From: Chromatiales bacterium
Lineage (GTDB): Bacteria; Pseudomonadota; Gammaproteobacteria; Steroidobacterales; GCA-2729495
Direction of reading: 5' to 3'
DNA length: 50,298 bases
Assembly: GCA_020831895.1 (NCBI GenBank)
Contig: JAFIFS010000058.1
Span: 1 to 50,298 of the forward strand
Shown: in pieces, positions 43,912 through 50,298 of the stretch
Layout of the letters: each line of letters opens with the position of its first letter
Numbering within the stretch: the stretch's first letter is position 1
Program-made: the position numbers and the translations under genes
The notes under the pieces: model-generated
What the model saw: the letters and a program-made list of their open reading frames with translations, nothing else
Told to the model about the DNA's origin: nothing
The model's database searches: none

Positions 43912-45194
43912 GCGACCCTTTCGGGGGGGAAGCGGCAGCTGAACGTGCTGCCCTCCCCCAGCCGGCTGCTGATCGAGAGTTCGCCATCGTGCCGGCGCAG
44001 CGCGTGCTTGACGATCGCGAGACCCAGTCCGGTCCCACCCTTCTGGCGCGCACGACCGGCATCCGTCCGGTAGAACCGCTCGGTCAGGCGCGGAATGTCC
44101 TCGGGCGCAATGCCGATACCGGTATCGGTCACGACGAGGCTCCCGCCGGTGTCGTCCACCGACCAGCGAATCGTGACCTTTCCGCCAGCCGGCGTGTAGC
44201 GGACCGCGTTGGAGACCAGGTTCGAGATGATGCTGCGCAGCTCGCTCTCGTCACCAAGCAGGCCGGAGCTGGTCTCGATCGCCAGCTCGATCGCCAGCAC
44301 ATCGGTCGCCATCGTGGACTCGAGATCGCGCGCGACGATGCCGGCCAGCCTGCCAATATCGACGAACTCCTCGACCGGCGCACGCGAGCTGGATTCAAGC
44401 TTGGACAGCCTGAGCAGGTCCTCGACCAGCCGGCGCATCAGCAGCGCCTGGTCGTTCATCACGGCAACCGGCTCGCGCCACTGGCTGTCCAGGGACGGAT
44501 CCTCGGCCATCGCGTCCAGGTAGCCCGCGATCACGGTCAGCGGCGAGCGCAGCTCGTGCGAGGCATTGGCGACGAAGTTGCGCCGCATCCGCTCGATCCT
44601 GACCGCCTGGGTCACGTCCCTCAGCACAAGCAGGCTCTGCCCCGGACCGTAGGGGATCAGCCGGCAGGACATCCAGGTATCGGCCTGACCAGGCGCGGGC
44701 AGCTCCAGCGCGGGACGCCCGGCCGGATCCTGCAGGTAGCCGGCGAAATCGGGGTCGCGTATCAGGCTCTCGATCCGCTGCCCGCGATCCCGGCGCCGGC
44801 GCAGGCCGAGCAATCGACACGCTGTTTCGTTATAGTTCAGGATCTCGTGCTTGTCATTCAGCACGACGCCTCCGTCGGGCAGCGCCTCCGTCGAGGCCCG
44901 CACCTCGCGGATCAGGCGGCGAAAGCGCTTGCTGCGTGACTTGGCCCTGCGCCGGAAGAACCAGGCACGGGAGAACACGCGGGGCCAGATGCCCTCGCCC
45001 TCCGGCAGCTTCCGGTTCCCGCCGTTGGAGAGCCAGCGTTCCAGCAGGTACAGGTGATACAGGTGCCAGGCCAGGACCGCAAGGGCGGTGAGCAAAAGAC
45101 CCGCCAGAACCGAGCCGAACAGGGTACCAGCCGTCCCGCCCAAGACCAGCAGGGCGAGCGTCCTTGCGAGCAGCCAGCGCCAGTGCGCGGGCAT
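43896..45194 (-). CDS. phoR: Phosphate-regulon sensor histidine kinase PhoR
   Basis: PhoR phosphorylates PhoB when phosphate is scarce. The 432 residues have two closely spaced N-terminal membrane helices (about 7-50) and a positively charged linker. A PAS domain follows (LPDGGVVLNDKHEILNYNE). The HisKA box is FVANASHELRSPLTVIAGYL, with the phosphorylated His, and the ATPase domain has NLVSNAVRYTPAGG, DTGIGIAPEDI and GGTGLGLAIVKHA. There is no periplasmic sensing domain, as expected for PhoR. It follows phoB after one base. Confidence 0.95.
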   Translation of the reverse strand: MPAHWRWLLARTLALLVLGGTAGTLFGSVLAGLLLTALAVLAWHLYHLYLLERWLSNGGNRKLPEGEGIWPRVFSRAWFFRRRAKSRSKRFRRLIREVRASTEALPDGGVVLNDKHEILNYNETACRLLGLRRRRDRGQRIESLIRDPDFAGYLQDPAGRPALELPAPGQADTWMSCRLIPYGPGQSLLVLRDVTQAVRIERMRRNFVANASHELRSPLTVIAGYLDAMAEDPSLDSQWREPVAVMNDQALLMRRLVEDLLRLSKLESSSRAPVEEFVDIGRLAGIVARDLESTMATDVLAIELAIETSSGLLGDESELRSIISNLVSNAVRYTPAGGKVTIRWSVDDTGGSLVVTDTGIGIAPEDIPRLTERFYRTDAGRARQKGGTGLGLAIVKHALRRHDGELSISSRLGEGSTFSCRFPPERVAQAAS

Positions 45195-45195
45195 C

Positions 45196-45882
45196 TCAGC
45201 GCTGCGAGAAACGGTAGCCGGCGCCGCGCACGGTCTGAACGAAACGATCAGCGCCGAACTCCTCCAGCACCTTGCGCAGCCGGCGGATGTGCACGTCTAT
45301 CGTCCGCTCCTCCACGTAGACGTTCTGGCCCCAGACATGGTCCAGCAGCTGGCTGCGGCTGTAGACGCGATCAGGGTTCTCCATAAGGAACTTGAGCAGC
45401 CGGTACTCGGTCGGCCCGAGGCTCATCTCGCGATCCCCCATGAACACGCGGTGGCTCATCGGTTCGAGTCTCAGCTCGCCGGCGACGAGCGGCTGATCCA
45501 GTGGCGCTAGTGCCCGGCGCAGCAGCGCGTTCACCCGGGCGACGAGCTCGCGCGAGGAAAAAGGCTTGGTGATGTAGTCATCGGCACCTGCATCCAGACC
45601 CTGGATCTTGTCGCGCTCCTCGGCCCGAGCCGTCAGCATGATGACTGGTATGTCGCGCAGCGTGGCGTCCCGGCGCAGCAGCCGGATCAGGTCGACGCCA
45701 TTGCCGTCGGGGAGCATCCAGTCGACCAGCACCAGGTCAGGCCGGGCGTCCGCCATCTGCTCGCGGCCGCTGCGGCAGTCCTCGGCCTCCGCCACCTCGA
45801 ACCCGGCGCGGGCGAGGTTGAACACCAGCATCTGACGGATCGCTCCGTCATCTTCGACCACCAGTATGCGTCGCGCCGCCAT
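45196..45882 (-). CDS. phoB: Phosphate-regulon response regulator PhoB
   Basis: PhoB is the OmpR-family activator that binds PHO boxes. The 228 residues contain a receiver domain with VVEDDGAIRQMLV, the phospho-acceptor Asp in LVLVDWMLPDGNGVD and the conserved Lys in YITKPFSSREL. A winged-helix domain (LGPTEYRLLKFLMENPDRVY, TIDVHIRRLRKVLE) follows. It starts four bases after phoU and precedes phoR. The porin PHO box at 41501-41518 is a probable target. Confidence 0.97.
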   Translation of the reverse strand: MAARRILVVEDDGAIRQMLVFNLARAGFEVAEAEDCRSGREQMADARPDLVLVDWMLPDGNGVDLIRLLRRDATLRDIPVIMLTARAEERDKIQGLDAGADDYITKPFSSRELVARVNALLRRALAPLDQPLVAGELRLEPMSHRVFMGDREMSLGPTEYRLLKFLMENPDRVYSRSQLLDHVWGQNVYVEERTIDVHIRRLRKVLEEFGADRFVQTVRGAGYRFSQR

Positions 45883-45886
45883 GCCC

Positions 45887-46594
45887 CTACTCGATCGGCA
45901 TCAGGCTGGTCTTGTCTGTCTTCGGCCGCTCTTCCTGCGGCAGCTCCCCGGTGACCATGTAGATCACGGTCTCGGCGATGTTCGTGACGTGGTCGCCGAT
46001 ACGCTCCATGTTCTTGGCACAGAAGAGCAGGTGAGCGCAGGACCCGATATTGCGCGGGTCCTCCATCATGTAGGTCAACAGCTCCCGGAACAGTGAGGTA
46101 TAGGTGCTGTCGATCTCGACATCCAGGCGCCAGACCTGCTCGGCGGCATCCGCGTTTTCCTGGGCATAGGCGTTCATCACCGCGTCGAGCTGCATGACCA
46201 CGAGCTCGCGCAGGCGATTGATTCCCGGAACGAGCCGCCGGTGCGGCGGCGAGTCGAGCGCCAGCACGCGCTTGGCCACGTTCTTGCCGAGGTCGCCGAT
46301 GCGCTCCAGGTCGTTGGCGATACGCATCGCACCGATCACCAGCCTCAGGTCATGGGCCACAGGCTGCCGGCGCGCGATGATCCGGAACACCTTGTCCTCC
46401 ACCTCTGACTGTAACGCATCGATACGCCGATCATCCTCAATGATGAAGTGCGCCCGTCCGACGTCACCGGAAAGCAGCGCCTTGACCGCGGACAGAGCCT
46501 GGCCACCGGCCAGCCTGCCCATCTCGAGCACCGCGCCACGGATATCACCCAGCTCCGTATCGAATTCCCTTACCGTATGTTGTTGCGACATCAT
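45887..46594 (-). CDS. phoU: Phosphate signalling protein PhoU
   Basis: PhoU links the Pst transporter to PhoR and keeps the regulon off when phosphate is plentiful. The 235 residues are two PhoU repeats, one around AFRIIARRQPVAHDLRLVIG-like (VFRIIARRQPVAHDLRLVIG) and the second around YMMEDPRNIGSCAHLLFCAK with the motif ERIGDHVTNIAE. The length matches. It lies between pstB and phoB, as is common in proteobacterial pst-pho operons. Confidence 0.96.
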   Translation of the reverse strand: MMSQQHTVREFDTELGDIRGAVLEMGRLAGGQALSAVKALLSGDVGRAHFIIEDDRRIDALQSEVEDKVFRIIARRQPVAHDLRLVIGAMRIANDLERIGDLGKNVAKRVLALDSPPHRRLVPGINRLRELVVMQLDAVMNAYAQENADAAEQVWRLDVEIDSTYTSLFRELLTYMMEDPRNIGSCAHLLFCAKNMERIGDHVTNIAETVIYMVTGELPQEERPKTDKTSLMPIE

Positions 46595-46641
46595 TGGCGC
46601 CTCACCGTATATGACCGGATTGAACCGGGACCAGCCCCGGC

Positions 46642-47469
46642 TCAGCCGAAGCGGCCCGTGATGTAGTCCTCGGTACGCGAGGACCGGGGACGGGTGAACA
46701 TGTCGTCAGTACCACCATACTCGATCAGCCGACCGAGATACATGAAAGCCGTATTGTCCGAGACCCGGGCCGCCTGCTGCATGTTGTGCGTCACAATCAC
46801 GATCGAGTAGTTGCCCTTCAGCTCGCTGATCAGCTCCTCGATCCTGGCCGTGGCGATCGGGTCCAGAGCCGAGCAGGGCTCGTCCATCAACAGCACCTCG
46901 GGGTCTGCCGCGATGGCGCGGGCAATGCACAGGCGCTGCTGCTGCCCGCCCGAGAGCCCCAGCGCCGACTGCTGCAGCCGGTCCTTGACCTCGTTCCAGA
47001 GTGCCGCCCCCTTGAGCGCCCGCTCGCAGGTCTCGTCCAGGACCCGCCGGCTGCTGACGCCATCGACACGCAGCGGATAGACCACGTTGTCGTAGATCGA
47101 CATCGCGAACGGGTTCGGCTTCTGGAACACCATGCCCATGCGTTTGCGCAAGGCGATGACATCAGTACTGCCACCATAGATATCCTCGCCCCCGACCAGG
47201 ATCGAGCCCGAGACCGTCAGCTCGTCGATCAGGTCATTCATCCGGTTGATAGAGCGCAGCAGCGTCGACTTGCCGCAGCCCGACGGACCGATGAGCGCAG
47301 TCACGGCCCCTCGCTGTACGCCCATGCTGACGTCGTACAGGGCCTGCGCACTGCCATACCAGAGGTTGAAGTCACGGATGTCCAGCGCCACCCCCTGCCC
47401 GCCTTCCCTCACGTGCAGCACGGTGGAAGGGAAACTGCGCTCGTCAAGTGCGCTGACTGTCTTGGCCAT
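46642..47469 (-). CDS. pstB: Phosphate ABC transporter ATP-binding protein PstB
   Basis: PstB drives high-affinity phosphate import. The 275 residues have Walker A in [20 protein letters not shown], the signature [16 protein letters not shown] and Walker B in [14 protein letters not shown]. The switch His is in [16 protein letters not shown]. The length is typical. pstA precedes it by 11 bases and phoU follows after 47 bases. Confidence 0.97.
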   Translation of the reverse strand: MAKTVSALDERSFPSTVLHVREGGQGVALDIRDFNLWYGSAQALYDVSMGVQRGAVTALIGPSGCGKSTLLRSINRMNDLIDELTVSGSILVGGEDIYGGSTDVIALRKRMGMVFQKPNPFAMSIYDNVVYPLRVDGVSSRRVLDETCERALKGAALWNEVKDRLQQSALGLSGGQQQRLCIARAIAADPEVLLMDEPCSALDPIATARIEELISELKGNYSIVIVTHNMQQAARVSDNTAFMYLGRLIEYGGTDDMFTRPRSSRTEDYITGRFG

Positions 47470-47480
47470 GGTCAGGTCCC

Positions 47481-49268
47481 CTAGAACTGGGCGCCGGCGT
47501 AGCGGCGCTTGAGCCGGTTGCGGACGTAGATCGCCATCGCGTTCATCATCACGATCAGGGTCAGCAGCAGCAGTGTCGTAACGAAGACCATCGGCTTGCC
47601 GGCCTCTGAGTTACGCGACTGGAACCCGACATCGAAGATGTGGAAGCCGAGGTGCATGAAGCTGCGATCGAGGTGAATGAACGGGAAGAACTGGTCGATC
47701 GGAAGCGCGGGCGCGAGCTTGACCACACCGACGAGCATGAGCGGCGCCACCTCTCCGGCTCCGCGCGCCATGGCCAGGATGATGCCGGTCATGATGCCGG
47801 GGAGCGCCTTCGGCAGCACGACGTAGCGGATCGTCTGCCACTTTGACGCGCCGCAGGCGAGGGAGCCCTCCCGCATCGAGCGGGGCACGCCGGCCAGCGC
47901 CTCCTCAGAAGCGACGATGACGACTGGCACGGTCAGCAGCGCGAGCGTGAGCGAAGCCCATAGGATACCTCCCTTGCCAAAAGTCGGGTTCGGCAAGCTC
48001 TCCGGGTAGAACAGCTGGTCTATCGTCCCGCCCAGCATGTAGGCGAAGAAACCAAGGCCGAACACGCCGTACACGATAGACGGCACCCCGGCCAGGTTGT
48101 TCACGGAAATCCTGACCATCGAGACGAGCCGGCCCTGTCGCGCATACTCGCGAAGATACAGCGCGGTGATGACGCCGAACGGCGCCACCACGATGACCAT
48201 CAGCAGCGTCATCGCGACAGTGCCGAAGATGGCCGGCAGAACGCCCCCCTGCGTGTTGGCCTCGCGCGGCTCCGTGGAGAGGAACTCCCACCAGCGCGAG
48301 AAGTAGATGGACACCTTGTCGGTCCAGCCGAGCGCGTTGGCCGGGTAGAAGCGGACGATCTGCGACATCTCGATGTCCCGGGTCTGGCCGTTGACCTCGG
48401 CCAGCACCACGCGAAACTGCCGGTCCCGTCCCCGGATCTCGTCGATCCTCGCCTGTACCAGCGCAAACTGCTGCTGCAGGCTGTCCATGCTGGCGCGCGC
48501 CTCGGCGATCATCTCAGCGCCCCGGGCGCTGTCTGCGCCATGGCGGAGCTCTGCTCGCCGGATCGCAAGACGCTCCTGCTCGAGCCGGTAGTTGATCGCA
48601 CCCATCTCCCGGCGCTCCAGCCGGCGAATCTCGCGAAAGCGCGTGCGCGCCGCGCGCTGCTCGCGCTGCATCAGCTCAGCCTCGAACTCCACCGGCCGGC
48701 CCTCGATGACGAGGCTCTCGACGCGACCGATGAAGGCACCCCACTGCTCGCGCTCGAACAGGTGGAAATCCTCAGGGAAGGTGATTCGCGCCAGCTCGAA
48801 ATCCGAGACCCAGCGGAAGTCGTCCCCGTACAGGTCAAAGTTCGCCGTCTTGTAGAGCACGCGCTCCGAGAACCCGCCGTTGTCCGCGATCAACGCAAGC
48901 TGGGCCTCGTCGAGCGTCGCCAGCATGCTCTCGCCCGGGCGATAAACCCCGCTGCGCGTAGGCTCGCCAGCCAGTACAGTACCGTCCCGGAGCTCGACCT
49001 TGACGATGGGCTTCGGCCAGAATGTCGTGATGCCATTGAGCGCAACGAAGAACAGGAAACCGGCGATGAGAATCACGCCGAGCGCCAGTGCACCGCCGAA
49101 AGCCCAGAGCGCCGGCTCGCCGACAGCCGAGACATCCGCCGTCAGCGTGCGGACCCGCCGCCCGCGCGACCGGGGTGCTTCGCGCGCAGTGACCGCCGCA
49201 GCCCCGGCAGCACCGGAAGCCGGCAACGGTCCCGGGCCGGCCGGCGGCCTGATGGCCTCTTCGCTCAT
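47481..49268 (-). CDS. pstA: Phosphate ABC transporter permease PstA, large form
   Basis: PstA is a membrane subunit of the phosphate importer. This 595-residue form has an Ala/Pro/Arg-rich cytoplasmic N-terminus, a helix at about 52-75 and a periplasmic insertion of about 265 residues. Part of the insertion (about 195-290, rich in Arg, Glu and Gln) should form a coiled coil. The permease core has six helices and the EAA loop ([20 protein letters not shown]). It resembles the long PstA forms of pseudomonads rather than the 296-residue E. coli PstA. It starts 16 bases after pstC. Confidence 0.93.
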   Translation of the reverse strand: MSEEAIRPPAGPGPLPASGAAGAAAVTAREAPRSRGRRVRTLTADVSAVGEPALWAFGGALALGVILIAGFLFFVALNGITTFWPKPIVKVELRDGTVLAGEPTRSGVYRPGESMLATLDEAQLALIADNGGFSERVLYKTANFDLYGDDFRWVSDFELARITFPEDFHLFEREQWGAFIGRVESLVIEGRPVEFEAELMQREQRAARTRFREIRRLERREMGAINYRLEQERLAIRRAELRHGADSARGAEMIAEARASMDSLQQQFALVQARIDEIRGRDRQFRVVLAEVNGQTRDIEMSQIVRFYPANALGWTDKVSIYFSRWWEFLSTEPREANTQGGVLPAIFGTVAMTLLMVIVVAPFGVITALYLREYARQGRLVSMVRISVNNLAGVPSIVYGVFGLGFFAYMLGGTIDQLFYPESLPNPTFGKGGILWASLTLALLTVPVVIVASEEALAGVPRSMREGSLACGASKWQTIRYVVLPKALPGIMTGIILAMARGAGEVAPLMLVGVVKLAPALPIDQFFPFIHLDRSFMHLGFHIFDVGFQSRNSEAGKPMVFVTTLLLLTLIVMMNAMAIYVRNRLKRRYAGAQF

Positions 49269-49284
49269 CGGCGCATCTCCATGC

Positions 49285-50298
49285 TCACAGCTGGAAGGCC
49301 CTTCGCCTGAAGCGCTGGCGTATCAGCTCGGCAAAAGTGTTGATCACGAAGGTCATCACGAAAAGGGTCAGCGCGGCGAGGAAGAGCACGCGGTAGTTGG
49401 TGCCATCCCTGACGGCCTCAGGCAGCTCGATCGCGATGTTGGCCGAAAGCGTGCGCAGACCCGAGAAGATATTCCATTCCATGATGGGCGTGTTGCCGGC
49501 CGCCATCACTACGATCATCGTCTCCCCGACCGCGCGGCCCATGCCGATCATTACGGCCGAAAACACGCCGGACGCCGCAGTGGGCAATACGATCCAGATG
49601 GCTGTCTGCCACGGCGTTGCGCCGGTAGCGAGGCTGCCTGAGCGAAGGTGTCCGGGCACGGCGTTCAGCGCGTCCTCGGCCAGCGTGTAGATGTTCGGGA
49701 TCACCGCGAATGCCATCACGAAGCCTACGACCAGCGCATTTCTCTGCTGGTAGCTGTCGATGAAGCCACCCCGCGGGTCGTAGCCTGCCAGCGTCAGCAG
49801 CGAGGCCACGGACAGGCTGGCGAGGACAGCAACCAGCAGGAGCAGCACCCAGCGCAGTGCGTCGGCGCGGCCAGCCTGCTCACGCGGCAGTCCGCGCAGC
49901 CAGTCACGAAGCCGATGGCCGTAAGCGCGGCGGAATAAGCCCGAGACCCCGAGGTAGGCCAGTGGCAGCAGGATGATTGCCATGAACGGGGTGCCCGTGC
50001 CGATATCGCCGGTCGTCCAGGCCTTGAAGTCACCGTAAAACAGCGCCCGCTCGAAGACCGGCCCGAGCTGGCGCGCGACAACCACGGTGATGCCGATCAC
50101 GGCCCCCATCAGCAGGAACTTGGGCAGCCCGTCGAGACGGCGGACGAGGGGCGGCGGCAGGCTCTGCCAGACGAACGCCGCCAGCATCAGTCCCAGCGGC
50201 ACGGCGATGAAGCCCAGAAGCACCGCGGCGATCCACTCCTCCACCAGCGGCGCCAGGACCAGGGCGGCGATGAAGCCCAGCACCACCGTGGGCAGGCT
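49285..50298 (-). CDS. pstC: Phosphate ABC transporter permease PstC, N-terminus missing
   Basis: The visible part is the C-terminal 337 or so residues. The frame stays open through the window edge, with four more codons beyond the first GTG. Membrane helices include WIAAVLLGFIAVPLGLMLAA, FLLMGAVIGITVVVARQL and AFAVIPNIYTLAEDAL. The EAA loop is EDALNAVPGHLRSGSLATGA, and the end is RQRFRRRAFQL. The long N-terminal extension typical of pseudomonad-type PstC would lie outside. pstS, if present, is also outside. Confidence 0.93.
   Translation of the reverse strand, partial: SLPTVVLGFIAALVLAPLVEEWIAAVLLGFIAVPLGLMLAAFVWQSLPPPLVRRLDGLPKFLLMGAVIGITVVVARQLGPVFERALFYGDFKAWTTGDIGTGTPFMAIILLPLAYLGVSGLFRRAYGHRLRDWLRGLPREQAGRADALRWVLLLLVAVLASLSVASLLTLAGYDPRGGFIDSYQQRNALVVGFVMAFAVIPNIYTLAEDALNAVPGHLRSGSLATGATPWQTAIWIVLPTAASGVFSAVMIGMGRAVGETMIVVMAAGNTPIMEWNIFSGLRTLSANIAIELPEAVRDGTNYRVLFLAALTLFVMTFVINTFAELIRQRFRRRAFQL

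Overview
The window is about 50 kb of a high-GC chromosome, almost certainly from a gammaproteobacterium. The evidence is the conserved blocks queA-tgt-yajC-secD-secF-suhB-trmJ, ndk-rlmN-pilW-hisS-yfgM-bamB, xerD-dsbC and pstC-pstA-pstB-phoU-phoB-phoR, a chromosomal tRNA-Leu, and PEP-CTERM (exosortase-sorted) surface proteins with sigma-54 promoters. I see no prophage, insertion sequence, rRNA or CRISPR array. The genus cannot be told from the sequence alone. The first 37 bases are a G/C-only run that looks like an assembly edge.

Layout. 38-14097: housekeeping genes, nearly all on the minus strand. In many gammaproteobacteria the isc iron-sulfur operon lies between trmJ and ndk; here it is reduced to two genes. 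One is a single 645-residue ORF that joins a complete TrmJ tRNA methyltransferase to a complete IscS-type cysteine desulfurase. The other is a translationally coupled, degenerate IscU-like protein. rodZ and ispG, often found between pilW and hisS, are also missing. 14146-16022: two tandem copies of one transcription unit, each with a 17-bp upstream site, an identical sigma-54 promoter, a PEP-CTERM gene and a near-identical terminator. 16137-19652: a four-gene operon (calycin-like protein, small helical protein, methyltransferase, double cupin) divergent from an FNR-type regulator. 19730-21848: tRNA-Leu(CAA), two unusual thioredoxin-fold ferredoxins, a NUDIX hydrolase and FdxA. 21861-23565: dsbC and xerD. 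23759-36387: lipid and acyl-CoA metabolism (acyltransferase, thiolase, ETF-ubiquinone oxidoreductase, TesB, MaoC dehydratase), gamma-carbonic anhydrase, gpmA, zapE, alkB, an amidase and an MFS exporter, with two clusters of REP-like palindromes. 36384-40220: folE, mobA-moaC and leuCD. 40283-50298: an OprO/P-like porin with a PHO box, a CoA-transferase divergent from an HMG-CoA-lyase-family gene, and the pst-pho operon, whose pstC runs off the right edge.

How the parts fit. The Sec accessory genes, BamB, YfgM, PilW and DsbC serve the cell envelope. The thiolase, ETF-QO, TesB, MaoC and lyase genes suggest fatty-acid or branched-chain acyl-CoA catabolism feeding the ubiquinone pool. The porin and the pst-pho operon form a phosphate-starvation module joined by a recognisable PHO box. 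The most unusual items are the TrmJ-IscS fusion with its degenerate IscU-like partner, and the duplicated PEP-CTERM unit, whose upstream site lies at the same distance from the sigma-54 promoter in both copies although the DNA between has diverged.
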